Positions 6,874 to 16,411 of a stretch of 64,000 bases of DNA are shown here, one piece after another (position 1 is the stretch's first letter; each line of letters starts with the position of its first letter). Source of the stretch: an uncultured Collinsella sp. (lineage in GTDB: Bacteria; Actinomycetota; Coriobacteriia; Coriobacteriales; Coriobacteriaceae); the NCBI GenBank assembly GCA_938005465.1, contig CALLNU010000033.1, positions 118,978 through 182,977 on the forward strand. The letters are read 5' to 3'. The notes under the pieces were generated by a model, which worked only from the letters and a program-made list of their open reading frames with translations, was not told where the DNA came from and ran no database searches. Position numbers and translations under genes: made by a program.

Positions 6874-8655
6874 ATGCTGCTTACGCAAACGACAACGCCC
6901 GAGGACGTCAAGGCTCTCGATCGCGCCGAGCTTCCGCTGCTCTGCGGCGAGATTCGCCACGCCATCCTCGAAAGCTCCGCCGCTGTCGGCGGACACGTTG
7001 CCCCCAACCTGGGCGTCGTTGAGCTTACGGTTGCGCTTCATCGCGTGTTTAACTCCCCTATCGACAAGATTGTCTTTGACGTTTCGCACCAGACCTACGC
7101 CCACAAGGCGCTGACCGGGCGCGCGTATACCTATATCGATCCGGAACGTTTTGGCGAGGCTTCTGGCTTTGCCAATCCCGACGAGTCCGAGCACGACCTG
7201 TTCGCCATGGGCCACACCTCGACCTCGGTGAGCCTGGGCTGCGGCCTAGCGCACGCTCGCGACCTGGCGGGCGATGCGTACAACGTCATCACCATCATTG
7301 GCGACGGCTCGCTTTCGGGCGGCCTGGCGTTTGAGGGCTTTAACAATGCCGCCGAACTCGATAGCAACCTGATCATCATCGTCAACGATAACGACCAGTC
7401 CATTGCCGAGAACCATGGCGGCCTGTATCGCAATCTGGCCGAGCTGCGCACCAGCAACGGCACCTGTGAGCGCAACGTTTTCCGCGCGATGGGACTCGAC
7501 TACCGTTATTTGGACGCCGGCAACGACGTGTTGTCCCTAGTCGACACGCTACAGGAACTGCGCAATATCGATCATCCCATCGTGCTGCACGTCTCCACCG
7601 CCAAGGGCAAGGGCTTTGAGCCGGCCCAGAGCGACCCCGAGCGCTGGCACCACGTGGGTCCGTTTGACATGGCGACCGGGCGCAAGCTCTGCCCGGGCCA
7701 TCCGAGCGAGCCTGCGCCGCGCACCTACGCCGACATTACGGGCGAGGCGCTCAGCGCCGCCATCGAGCGCGATCCGCAGGTCGTGGGCATCACGGCCGCC
7801 ACACCCTACATCATGGGCTTTACACCCGAGCTTCGCGCTGCCGCCGGCAAACAGTTCGTCGATGTGGGCATTGCCGAGGAGCACGCCGTGACCTTTGCCA
7901 CCGCGCTTGCGCGCTCGGGCGCCAAGCCAGTCTTTGGTGTGTACGGCACGTTTTTGCAGCGCGCCTACGACGAACTCTGGCACGACCTGTGCCTCAACGA
8001 CGCCCCGGCAACCATTTTGGTGTTTGGTGCGTCAATCTTTGGCACCACGTCCGAGACGCACCTCTCGTTCTTTGATATTTCCATGCTGGGCGGTCTTCCC
8101 AACATGCACTACTTGGCGCCGGCCTGCATGGAGGAATATCTGTCCATGCTGAGCTGGTCGCTCGACCACCGCGAGCATCCCGTGGCGATCCGCGTACCGG
8201 GCATCGGCCTGGTGAGCCGTCCCGACCTTGCGCCCGCCGAAGACACCGACTACAGCGCCGTTCGCTACAACGCGGTGCGCCAGGGTCGCGACGTAGCCGT
8301 GCTCGCACTCGGCGATTTCTTTGCGCTGGGCGAGCGCGTGGCAAACCGTCTGACTGCCGAGTACGGCATCGAGGCCACGCTCGTCAACCCGCGCTTTGCA
8401 ACCGAGCTCGACCGCGAGTTCCTCGACAGTCTTGCCGCCGAGCATCGCGTTGTCGTCACCCTCGAGGACGGCATCTTGGACGGCGGCTGGGGCGAGCGCG
8501 TAGCATGTTATCTGGCATGCACGCCGTTGCGCACGCGCACCTTCGGCATCGCCAAGGGCTTCCCCGACCGCTACGACCCCAACGAACTGCTCGCTCAAAA
8601 CGGCATGACGGTCGAGAATATGGCCGCCGAAGCCGTGAGACTACTCAACAAGTAA
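6874..8655 (+). CDS. 1-deoxy-D-xylulose-5-phosphate synthase-like transketolase
   Basis: A 593-residue, three-domain thiamine-diphosphate enzyme: an N-terminal TPP domain (GGHVAPNLGVVELTVALH; GDGSLSGGLAFEGFNNA), a pyrimidine-binding domain (FVDVGIAEEHAVTFATALA; GTFLQRAYDELWHD) and a C-terminal transketolase domain. The overall pattern is that of DXS, first step of the MEP isoprenoid pathway (pyruvate plus glyceraldehyde-3-phosphate). It differs from canonical DXS: the usual DRAGxxGxDGxTHxG segment reads FGASIFGTTSETHLSFF, so the conserved Asp-Arg is absent, and GDGAMT is GDGSLS. It is also shorter than the usual about 620 residues. It may be a paralogue with a different acceptor. A strong terminator follows. 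Confidence 0.72.
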   Translation: MLLTQTTTPEDVKALDRAELPLLCGEIRHAILESSAAVGGHVAPNLGVVELTVALHRVFNSPIDKIVFDVSHQTYAHKALTGRAYTYIDPERFGEASGFANPDESEHDLFAMGHTSTSVSLGCGLAHARDLAGDAYNVITIIGDGSLSGGLAFEGFNNAAELDSNLIIIVNDNDQSIAENHGGLYRNLAELRTSNGTCERNVFRAMGLDYRYLDAGNDVLSLVDTLQELRNIDHPIVLHVSTAKGKGFEPAQSDPERWHHVGPFDMATGRKLCPGHPSEPAPRTYADITGEALSAAIERDPQVVGITAATPYIMGFTPELRAAAGKQFVDVGIAEEHAVTFATALARSGAKPVFGVYGTFLQRAYDELWHDLCLNDAPATILVFGASIFGTTSETHLSFFDISMLGGLPNMHYLAPACMEEYLSMLSWSLDHREHPVAIRVPGIGLVSRPDLAPAEDTDYSAVRYNAVRQGRDVAVLALGDFFALGERVANRLTAEYGIEATLVNPRFATELDREFLDSLAAEHRVVVTLEDGILDGGWGERVACYLACTPLRTRTFGIAKGFPDRYDPNELLAQNGMTVENMAAEAVRLLNK

Positions 8656-8656
8656 G

Positions 8657-8693
8657 AAAACCTCCGCAAGGGAAGCACCCCTGCGGAGGTTTT
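8657..8693 (+). terminator. intrinsic terminator of the DXS-like gene
   Basis: AAAACCTCCGCA (8657-8668) pairs perfectly with TGCGGAGGTTTT (8682-8693), followed by more T residues. It begins two bases after the stop codon. Confidence 0.9.
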
Positions 8694-8708
8694 TGTTTCA
8701 CGACGCGA

Positions 8709-8927
8709 TTATCTCAATCTGTAACATCTAGGGCCCGAATTTCCGTCTAACTGTTACAGATCTAGATAAGACGTCGTAGTCCCAGACCTTTGTCTCAATC
8801 TGTAACAGATAGGGACCTTTTGACCGTCCAGATGTTACAGATTGAGACATTCGAATTCCCCTGAAGAGAAAATCTCGATCTGTAACAGTTACTCGGCAAA
8901 AACGGCTGCAGATGTTACAGATTGAGA
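8709..8927. repeat. three consecutive hairpins built on a TCTCAATCTGTAACA arm
   Basis: Element 1 (8709-8769) has 18-nt arms with two mismatches; element 2 (8791-8849) has perfect 17-nt arms TGTCTCAATCTGTAACA / TGTTACAGATTGAGACA; element 3 (8873-8927) has 15-nt arms with one mismatch. Arms are nearly identical between elements, loops differ in sequence. They occupy most of the spacer between the DXS-like gene and the amino-acid importer. Confidence 0.85.
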
Positions 8928-9038
8928 CAAAGCAGCGAGGCAGGCCGTCACATCTGCAAGAACCACCACAAAGGTGCCTGTCCCTTTTTGGTAGGTAGAA
9001 TTACCCATAAGGTAAGTATGTTTCTGAGTTATTTCGTG

Positions 9039-9068
9039 TTGACCCATTTGAGCGCGATAGGGTATAAC
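9039..9068 (+). promoter_or_regulatory. promoter of the amino-acid ABC importer
   Basis: TTGACC (9039-9044) and TATAAC (9063-9068) are spaced by 18 bp, 43 nt before the start codon of the binding protein. This is a good sigma-70/SigA-type match. Confidence 0.7.
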
Positions 9069-9111
9069 TCTACTCAACCGCTAGGGATTTTATTGAGAAA
9101 GGTGTTCTACC

Positions 9112-10107
9112 ATGAGCAAGAACCTCTCCCAGCAGGTCGTTCTCGACCGCCGCGGCTTCGTTGCCGCCACCTTCGCAACCGTCGCCGGCCTTGGTCTTGC
9201 CGGCTGCTCCGACACCAGCGCCGAGGCCGACAAGGGTTCCGCCGCCGGCTCCTCCAAGGGCTCCGAGGATACCGAGGCTTCCACCACGCTCGACGCTAAG
9301 GCATTCGACAAGCTCGTCGACAACGGCCCCAAGGCCGATGACGACGCCATCGCCGCCAGCACCTGGGCGACGGCCATCAAGGACGCCGGCGTCTTTAAGA
9401 TCGGTGGCGTTCAGACCTCCACGCTCTTCTCCCTCCTCAACGAGAAAGACGGTCAGACCCGCGGCTTCGATGCTGGCATCGCGCAGCTTCTGTCCAACTA
9501 CATCCTGGGCGAGAACAAGGTCGAGATCACCCAGGTGACCTCGGACACGCGCGAGTCCGTCCTGCAGAACGGCCAGGTCGATGCCGTCTTTGCCACCTAC
9601 ACCATCACTGACGAGCGCAAGAAGCTCGTCTCCTTCGCCGGCCCCTACTACTACACGCAGCAGGCCATTCTGGTGCTCGCCGATAACGACGACATCAAGA
9701 GCGTCGACGACCTGGCCGACAAGAACGTCGCCGTCCAGTCCGGCTCCAACGGCCCCGCCATCCTGGAGGAGTTCGCTCCCAAGGCCAGCCAGCAGGAGTT
9801 CAAGACCGACGAGGAGGCCCGCCAGGCACTCCAGCAGGGCCGCGTTGACGCCTACGTCATCGATAACAATATGCAGCAGAGCGCCCTGGTCCGCGAGCCC
9901 GGTAAGTACAAGATTGCCGGCAAGCCCTTCGGCAGCAAGGAGCCCTATGGTATCGGCCTGCCGCTCGATTCCGACGGCGTCGCCTTTGTCAACGACTTCC
10001 TTAAGAAGATCGAGGACGATGGCACCTGGACCGAGCTGTGGCAGATCTGCATCGGCGACCGTACGGGCGACACCAATGTTCCCGAGCTGCCCGAGATCGG
10101 CGCCTAG
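9112..10107 (+). CDS. amino-acid ABC transporter substrate-binding lipoprotein (SBP_bac_3)
   Basis: A 331-residue periplasmic-type binding protein. The N-terminus carries a twin-arginine-like start (DRRGFVAATFATVAGLGLAG) ending in a lipobox LAGC, so it is probably a membrane-anchored lipoprotein possibly exported by Tat. A Ser/Ala/Asp-rich linker (residues 37-65) follows, then the SBP_bac_3 fold (GFDAGIAQLLSNY, VDAVFATYTITDERKKLVSFAGPYY, GRVDAYVIDNNM). These features fit glutamine/glutamate or other polar amino-acid importers. It heads an operon with two permeases and an ATPase; a stem-loop after it (10196-10221) may lower expression of the downstream genes. Confidence 0.92.
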   Translation: MSKNLSQQVVLDRRGFVAATFATVAGLGLAGCSDTSAEADKGSAAGSSKGSEDTEASTTLDAKAFDKLVDNGPKADDDAIAASTWATAIKDAGVFKIGGVQTSTLFSLLNEKDGQTRGFDAGIAQLLSNYILGENKVEITQVTSDTRESVLQNGQVDAVFATYTITDERKKLVSFAGPYYYTQQAILVLADNDDIKSVDDLADKNVAVQSGSNGPAILEEFAPKASQQEFKTDEEARQALQQGRVDAYVIDNNMQQSALVREPGKYKIAGKPFGSKEPYGIGLPLDSDGVAFVNDFLKKIEDDGTWTELWQICIGDRTGDTNVPELPEIGA

Positions 10108-10195
10108 GCAGCGAGCCTGGTAACGACCGCAACGAAACCATATGGAAACGCATGGTGCGCTTTATTGCGGTAAACTGTTTCCTCACTGAGTTGTC

Positions 10196-10221
10196 GGGGC
10201 TTCCGTACACACGGGAGCCCC
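10196..10221 (+). terminator. intra-operon attenuating hairpin
   Basis: GGGGCTTCCG and CGGGAGCCCC pair with one mismatch and are followed by TTTCCTT. It sits between the binding-protein gene and the first permease, a common arrangement for making excess binding protein. Confidence 0.6.
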
Positions 10222-10245
10222 TTTCCTTATCGGCGGGAGGTCCGC

Positions 10246-10905
10246 ATGAGTCTCTCCGAACTCTGGTCGCTCTATGGCCAGAACTATATCGACGCGCTGC
10301 TAGCGACCTGGGGCATGACGCTTGAGTCGTTTGCCATCGCCATGGTGCTGGCCGTCGCCGTCACCGTGATGCGCGTGTCGCCGCTCAAGCCGCTGCGCAT
10401 CTTTGGCGACCTGTATGTCCAGGTCTTCCGTAACATCCCCGGCATCGCGCTGCTTATCATCGTCGTCTACGCGCTGCCGCCGCTCAAGGTCGTCCTGCCC
10501 TACCGCACCTGCGTTATCGTCGCCACGGTCCTTTTGGGCTCGGCCTTTGGCTCCGAGAACTTTATGAGCGGTATCAACACTGTTGGCGTCGGTCAGGTCG
10601 AAGCCGCACGTTCGCTCGGCATGAGCTTTAACCGCATCCTCGCCAAGATCGTGATTCCGCAGGCACTGCGCTCGAGTGTGTTGCCCATGACCAACCTCTT
10701 TATCGCCGTCATGCTCACCACCGCACTCGGCAGCCAGGTGCCGCTTAAACCGCAGGAGCTCACCGGCGTGGTGAGCTACATCAACACGCGCTCGCTCGGC
10801 GGCGTCGCCGCGTTCTTTATCTCGGCGCTCGGCTACCTGGGCACAGCCTTTGTGGTGAGCCACATTGGCAACCACATCGATAAGAAGGTGAGGATCCTCC
10901 GATGA
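10246..10905 (+). CDS. polar amino-acid ABC transporter permease 1
   Basis: A 219-residue permease of the HisM/GlnP type with about five membrane segments and the conserved cytoplasmic EAA loop (QVEAARSLGMSFNRILAKIVIPQALR, about residues 120-145) that docks onto the ATPase. Its stop overlaps the start of the second permease (ATGA). RBS CGGGAGG is upstream. It should form the membrane channel as a heterodimer with the next gene product. Confidence 0.93.
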   Translation: MSLSELWSLYGQNYIDALLATWGMTLESFAIAMVLAVAVTVMRVSPLKPLRIFGDLYVQVFRNIPGIALLIIVVYALPPLKVVLPYRTCVIVATVLLGSAFGSENFMSGINTVGVGQVEAARSLGMSFNRILAKIVIPQALRSSVLPMTNLFIAVMLTTALGSQVPLKPQELTGVVSYINTRSLGGVAAFFISALGYLGTAFVVSHIGNHIDKKVRILR

Positions 10906-11735
10906 GCAAGCATTCCTCCCCTGCACTCACCATGCGCGATGCACTCTACGAGGCTCCCGGCCCCAAGATGCGCGCCAAGATTCGCATCGGCACCGCCATC
11001 TCGCTTGTTGCCGTCGCCGCACTCGCCATCCTCGTGTTGCAGCGCTTTTATGTGACCGGTCAGCTTTCGGTCCACTATTGGTATTTCTTTACACACCTCA
11101 CTACCTGGAAGTTCTTGCTTGCCGGCTTTGAGGGCACCGTTAAAGTCGCACTCACCGCTGGCGCCATCGCGCTGGTGCTGGGCTTAGCCCTTATGCTCGG
11201 CCGTACCAGCGACATTAAGCCGTTGCAGCTGGCCTGCCGCGTGCTCACCGATTTTTTCCGTGGCGTGCCGAGCCTGCTGTTCATCTACTTCTTCTTTTTG
11301 GTGCTGCCCCAGTACAAGATTGCGCTGCCGTCGTTTTGGATGCTCACGCTCCCCGTCGCGCTCGCTGCAGCCGGCGTGCTTGCCGAGATCTTCCGTGCCG
11401 GCGTCAACGCCGTGCCGCGTGGCCAGGTCGAGGCGGCCCAGGCGCTCGGTCTCTCCAAGGCTAAAATCACCTTTAAAATCGTGTTGCCGCAGGCGATTCG
11501 GTTTATCATTCCGTCCTTGATTTCGCAGCTTGTGGTCGTAGTCAAAGACACCACCGTCGCCTATGTGGTGAGCTACCCCGACCTCATGCAAAATGCCCGC
11601 GTGCTCATTACCAACTACGACGCTCTCGTGTCGGTCTACCTGGTAATCGCGGTCATCTACATCCTCATCAACGTCGCGATCAACAAGGCCGCTGTCTATG
11701 TTTCGCACAAGACCGGCGCGACCATCATCCGCTAA
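10902..11735 (+). CDS. polar amino-acid ABC transporter permease 2
   Basis: A 277-residue permease with an N-terminal cytoplasmic extension (about 30 residues), about six hydrophobic segments and an EAA loop (QVEAAQALGLSKAKITFKIV). It overlaps permease 1 by 4 nt, which implies translational coupling. Slightly longer than permease 1 because of the extra first helix, as usual for the second subunit of glutamate-type importers. Confidence 0.93.
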   Translation: MSKHSSPALTMRDALYEAPGPKMRAKIRIGTAISLVAVAALAILVLQRFYVTGQLSVHYWYFFTHLTTWKFLLAGFEGTVKVALTAGAIALVLGLALMLGRTSDIKPLQLACRVLTDFFRGVPSLLFIYFFFLVLPQYKIALPSFWMLTLPVALAAAGVLAEIFRAGVNAVPRGQVEAAQALGLSKAKITFKIVLPQAIRFIIPSLISQLVVVVKDTTVAYVVSYPDLMQNARVLITNYDALVSVYLVIAVIYILINVAINKAAVYVSHKTGATIIR

Positions 11736-11771
11736 CGCTTTACCATTTCGAGTCGTAAGGAGCCGAGCACC

Positions 11772-12536
<765 letters not shown>

Positions 12537-12623
12537 CCCAATTGCCGCGCGGGGCAAATTCATCACCAGCGTTTGCCCCGCGCACCCCTGTGCCATGTCC
12601 ACCCGGATTCGAAAGCAACACCT

Positions 12624-13433
12624 ATGATCGGAACACGTACTTCCTCGTCCTATACCCCGCATGTCGACGTCGCCCCCGCCGACCGTCCGCTCATCCTCGT
12701 CGCGCCGCGCTGGGAAGAGGCAGAGCCGTTTTTAACCGAGATGCTCTCCCCCAACGAGGAAATCGCAAGTGTCTTTGTCGATGCCATCCTTGCCGCTGGC
12801 GGCCTGCCGCTGCAGATGTCCATCACCGAGGACATTGAGGTCATCCGTCATTACGTTGATATCGCCGACGGCATCGCCATCCCCGGCGGCCCCGACGTCA
12901 ATCCCAAACGTTGGGGCGATGATCGACCCTACGATCCCACCCTCTGCTGCGAGATTCGCGATAGCTTTGAGTTTAAGCTGGTCGGCGAGGTGCTTCGCGC
13001 CAAGAAGCCGCTCTTTACCACCTGCCGAGGCACGCAGCTGCTCAATGTCGCCACCGGCGGCACCCTGTGCATGGACGTGCCGAGCCTGGGTGCGCGCGAG
13101 GGCCGCACGCAGTGGCGCCATACCCACGTGCTCAACGATCCCGTGCACCCCGTCGAGGTCGTGCCGGGCTCGCTGCTGGAGCGCGCGGTTGGCGGGCACA
13201 GGCTGATCCAGACCAACTCGGCACATCACTGCTGCGTCGACCGTCTGGGTAAAAGCACGCGCTTGGTCGCCAAGGCAACCGACGGCGTTCCCGAGTGTAT
13301 CGAAGTCGAAGGCCAGCCGTTCTGCTTGGGTGTGCAATGGCACCCCGAGTACACGTGGAAGACGCTCGAGACCGACTTTAACCTGTGGAAGTCGTTTGTC
13401 GAGGCAGCGGCAAAGGTCAAGCAGGCCCGCTAG
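12624..13433 (+). CDS. gamma-glutamyl-gamma-aminobutyrate hydrolase-like class I amidotransferase (peptidase C26)
   Basis: The product has the class I glutamine amidotransferase fold: GIAIPGGPDVNP, nucleophile elbow FTTCRGTQLLN (Cys in a C-R-G-x-Q context) and the catalytic His-Glu in VQWHPE. This matches PuuD/peptidase C26 proteins that cleave gamma-glutamyl amides. I chose the ATG at 12624; an in-frame ATG at 12573 is possible but adds 17 non-family residues, and neither has a strong RBS. It follows the amino-acid importer by 87 nt, so it may act on an imported gamma-glutamyl compound (inference). Confidence 0.87.
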   Translation: MIGTRTSSSYTPHVDVAPADRPLILVAPRWEEAEPFLTEMLSPNEEIASVFVDAILAAGGLPLQMSITEDIEVIRHYVDIADGIAIPGGPDVNPKRWGDDRPYDPTLCCEIRDSFEFKLVGEVLRAKKPLFTTCRGTQLLNVATGGTLCMDVPSLGAREGRTQWRHTHVLNDPVHPVEVVPGSLLERAVGGHRLIQTNSAHHCCVDRLGKSTRLVAKATDGVPECIEVEGQPFCLGVQWHPEYTWKTLETDFNLWKSFVEAAAKVKQAR

Positions 13434-13466
13434 CCCGCAAACCACTCAGGTTAAAGCCTCCTATGC

Positions 13467-13504
13467 CAGGCGGGCGAACACCAGCCACGGTGCCCGCCCG
13501 CCTG
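13467..13504 (+). terminator. GC-rich hairpin after the C26 gene
   Basis: CAGGCGGGCG (13467-13476) pairs with CGCCCGCCTG (13495-13504), followed by CATTTGG. Terminator-like but with only a weak T stretch. Confidence 0.5.
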
Positions 13505-13542
13505 CATTTGGTTTGCTCGGTATGATTATCCCTCACAAACAA

Positions 13543-14361
13543 TCAAATAAATCTCGACCGCAATCGGTCGATAGTGAAGCAAATGGTAAAAACGCTTGCT
13601 ACGTTTATTAGGCAGTCAATTAAAATCGAAACGCATTGGCCGTCCCCCAACGGGGTCACACCGCAAATCCACATGAGCATCGAGGACGGAAGCGGAAGCA
13701 TGGAATTGGCCCCGAGCTGTATGTAGATCGCTACAACATTGACAAGCAGCAGCATGCCAATCGGACCGAAGCCGGACCCAAAATAGGAAACAGCAATCAC
13801 GCAAGAGACCACATATGCAAGGCAGACGACACTCGCCAGAAGAAGTCGATAGCAAAAAATATTCAGGTTGAAATACTGCTGAGCATCCAAAACGATTACG
13901 CAGTTAAGACAGTACAAAACGACACTTGACAGGATAAATGCGCCCAAAAGGGCAAAAGAAGACAGCACCACTCGCGCAACGATAGCGCACACACGCTTCC
14001 CTCCCCGAGCCTCCGACAACCCCCACGGTTCCTCAATAAAGCCCGAACTGACAAAGCGCGGCACAATGCAAGCCGCGATGAACGGAAAGAACAATGCATG
14101 AGCCAACGGGGCCACGTTGAACAGCAGACCGCGGAAAACCTCTGCATTACCAAATAGAAGGACATCCTCTGCCGATAGCCGAAGTGTCGGGTCTGGGAAA
14201 AAGCCCAAGAAACTGTTCTCACGGAGGCTACAGAACCACATCGGGAAAGAATTAAGCTGCAATACCACCATGCACGCATAAATTACCAGGATTAAGGCGT
14301 ACGTCCATTTGCTCACATGCCTCAATTCTGAATGAAGAAATCTTCTAGTCTGGCGAGCCAT
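13543..14361 (-). CDS. ABC-2-type membrane permease, second subunit (hypothetical)
   Basis: An approximately 272-residue protein with six hydrophobic segments (for example WTYALILVIYACMVVL, AFILSSVVLYCLNCVIVL, IGMLLLVNVVAIYI). No specific family motif is recognised, but size, topology and position (downstream of an ABC ATPase and another permease of the same size) fit a bacteriocin-immunity or antimicrobial-peptide exporter. It overlaps the preceding permease by 17 nt. The segment is visibly AT-richer than its surroundings, suggesting acquisition by transfer. Confidence 0.65.
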   Translation of the reverse strand: MARQTRRFLHSELRHVSKWTYALILVIYACMVVLQLNSFPMWFCSLRENSFLGFFPDPTLRLSAEDVLLFGNAEVFRGLLFNVAPLAHALFFPFIAACIVPRFVSSGFIEEPWGLSEARGGKRVCAIVARVVLSSFALLGAFILSSVVLYCLNCVIVLDAQQYFNLNIFCYRLLLASVVCLAYVVSCVIAVSYFGSGFGPIGMLLLVNVVAIYIQLGANSMLPLPSSMLMWICGVTPLGDGQCVSILIDCLINVASVFTICFTIDRLRSRFI

Positions 14362-15169
14362 TGAGCACACCCCCAGCACGAAAGCTCACGAGAGCGTAAA
14401 TCAATACCGATAGACAGCTGGCTGCCACGCCGTATCCCAGAAGTGTCAGCTGACCCATATCGCTATACCCAAGGGCACATCCGACTCCAAGATACGGCCC
14501 CGGAAGAAGGAAAAACCATCGCAAGGACGGTATGGGCGCCTGAAGGAAGGTTCCGTAGAGCGTCAAGCTCATGACAAATCCAATAATTATCGCAGCCCCG
14601 CTCAATACAGCGCTGTCTGTAATCCGATAGATGGTCACCGTCTCCAGCGCAACCGATATCACCAATACAGCGTTGACTATCATTGCAGGCAAAAATGCAG
14701 TTAGCATATCGTGCGAGAGGTTATGCCCTCCACGTATTATGGCTATTGCAAAAAGAAGAAGGCAAAGCGCACTATATGCTACGCCAATTATTAAAGCAAA
14801 CGAAAGCACATGTGCTAGGCCCCCATTAAAGCGGGTAAGACCTCTTGCTGAAGAAATTCGGTGCCCCTCTTCATAGCCGCGCTCCTGTAAAATCGCCAGG
14901 CAAACGATGAGCGGAACGAACAGAGACGTGCCGGCAAAAGCACTGCGCACAAGGGACTCATCGGGTGCAGAAGGATCGATTACATTCCAGCAGAAGCCAA
15001 TATCCTCCCCAAAAACGCTATTGCCAAAGGCGAGCAACGTTGTTCCGTTTTTTAGAAAGACACCGAAGAGAAGGCCGAACGCCAGAATAAGCGCAAGACC
15101 AAACTTCGCCGGAAACATCCTGTGCAAACGCATCATATCTGCCTTTATGGGATGGATCGCCCGCTTCAT
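14345..15169 (-). CDS. ABC-2-type membrane permease, first subunit (hypothetical)
   Basis: A 274-residue six-segment membrane protein (FGLALILAFGLLFGVFL near the N-terminus; LIVCLAILQERGYEEG, a motif common in ABC-2 permeases next to the short cytoplasmic loop). Its ATG overlaps the ATPase stop codon (ATGA). With the next gene it would form a heterodimeric channel. Because the ATPase frame is broken, transport activity is doubtful unless the shift is corrected or is a sequence error. Confidence 0.68.
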   Translation of the reverse strand: MKRAIHPIKADMMRLHRMFPAKFGLALILAFGLLFGVFLKNGTTLLAFGNSVFGEDIGFCWNVIDPSAPDESLVRSAFAGTSLFVPLIVCLAILQERGYEEGHRISSARGLTRFNGGLAHVLSFALIIGVAYSALCLLLFAIAIIRGGHNLSHDMLTAFLPAMIVNAVLVISVALETVTIYRITDSAVLSGAAIIIGFVMSLTLYGTFLQAPIPSLRWFFLLPGPYLGVGCALGYSDMGQLTLLGYGVAASCLSVLIYALVSFRAGGVLNGSPD

Positions 15170-15928
15170 AGCGAGACCGCCTTCATCAAGCGCCTGTAAT
15201 ACTCTTTTAGGGACGACGCCTCATCCCTTATGACGTCCATCGATTCCTTTTTCAGCAGTTCGCCGTCATGAATAAACACGCAACTTGTTGCAACTGATGC
15301 CAACTCATCCAAATCATGGCTAGAGACGAGCATGGTCTTACCCTGTTCTCGATTCAATCGACCGATAAGGGCCCATATACTCTCGATGCCCAGCGGGTCC
15401 AATCCATTTGCCGGCTCATCGAAAATTAGTACGTCGGTGTCGCCCAACAAAGCCGTAGCTATATCCAGCCGCCGTTTCATTCCCAGAGAAAAACTGTTCA
15501 CGCTCTTTTTCTCTTCGACGTCCAGCCCGACTAGGCTCAAAACGCGAGGAATCTCACGATTCGCATCAAGCCCCCATTCCGCACATCGGATCCGAAGATT
15601 CTCAGCCGCACTGAGGGATTGGTATGCTCCGCAGGAATCTGGCACATAGCCGACACGCGTCCGCATCAGGCTCAGCTCTTTTTTCGACTTGCCCCCCAAA
15701 GAGCTCCACGCTCCCCGACGACGGCTCGCAGAGGCCCAAGACGATTTTAATAAGCGTGCTTTTGCCCGCACCGTTTGCACCAACAAGGGCAAGGAGCTCA
15801 GACTGATGCACCTCGAAGGAAACGTCATGCAAAACACGCCGTTTCCCGTAGCGCTTTGACACCTTTGATAACTTTATCGCTGATGCGTTCATCGGCCTCC
15901 CGTTCTGCTTGATAGCAAAACCGCTCAT
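15166..15928 (-). pseudogene. ABC exporter ATP-binding subunit, frameshifted at a 6-C run
   Basis: Two overlapping frames together make one complete ABC ATPase. The first (from ATG at 15928, or 15892 after GGGAGG) carries Walker A GANGAGKST and then runs out of homology; the second (to 15166) carries signature FSLGMKRR, Walker B VLIFDEPANGLD and the H-loop SSHDLDEL. The join is at the homopolymer C6 (15692-15697; G6 in the coding strand): removing one G gives SVELFGGKSKKELSLM without interruption. It may be a true mutation, a phase-variable switch or an assembly error. A likely -35 (TTGACA, complement 15991-15996) lies upstream. Confidence 0.8.
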
Positions 15929-16015
15929 ATCGTTCCTTCTTTCCTTTATCGTTTTTGCATAGTTGTTATTGTTTTTCGATAACTCATATTTGTCAAGGTA
16001 ATCTAAAAGAAAGAA

Positions 16016-16032
16016 CCCGTGTTAGACACGGG
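16016..16032 (-). terminator. terminator of the XRE/DUF2975 unit
   Basis: CCCGTG and CACGGG pair around TTAGA; on the minus strand the stem is followed by TTCTTTCTTTT. It separates the regulator pair from the ABC genes. Confidence 0.65.
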
Positions 16033-16073
16033 CCCCTTTACGCTGATATTTCGTTATAGTTGTTCGCTTTATG

Positions 16074-16403
16074 CTACTCGTCGCTCAAATCTACAGCAAA
16101 GACTGATGTCGGAAGCAACGCCTCATTGCCTCCGCCGTCCCGCATCTGCCTCACAACATTTTTTGCACGCTCAACAATAAGCTCCTCAAGCTCTTTCTCG
16201 CTCACGCGCTGAATAATATCTCCCGGTTGACAGTCAAGTTCATCGCAAATATCGAGAAGCGTCTTAAGGCGAATAGCTTTAATTTTTCCGTTTCTTAGCT
16301 TAGAAATATTAGCCGGAGTATGCCCCGTGGCACGAATCAGATCAGCACTGGTCTTTCCGGTCTTAAGTAGCTGCGTCTCAAGCTCGATGATGAGATAGCT
16401 CAT
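16074..16403 (-). CDS. XRE-family transcriptional regulator
   Basis: A 109-residue protein with a Cro/C1-type helix-turn-helix (SADLIRATGHTPANISKLRN, with LLDICDELDCQPGDII, residues about 18-68), the short type that usually accompanies DUF2975 membrane proteins. Its start is 8 nt after the DUF2975 stop, so the pair is one operon. The C-terminal 40 residues are acidic and helical. It probably represses its own promoter through the inverted repeat at 16993-17026, and perhaps the adjacent ABC transporter (inference). Confidence 0.85.
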   Translation of the reverse strand: MSYLIIELETQLLKTGKTSADLIRATGHTPANISKLRNGKIKAIRLKTLLDICDELDCQPGDIIQRVSEKELEELIVERAKNVVRQMRDGGGNEALLPTSVFAVDLSDE

Positions 16404-16411
16404 GCTTCCTC

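Noticed and set aside
8709..8927. Possible mini CRISPR array
   Set aside because: Only three units, each internally palindromic with differing orientation of halves, loops too short and no cas genes nearby.
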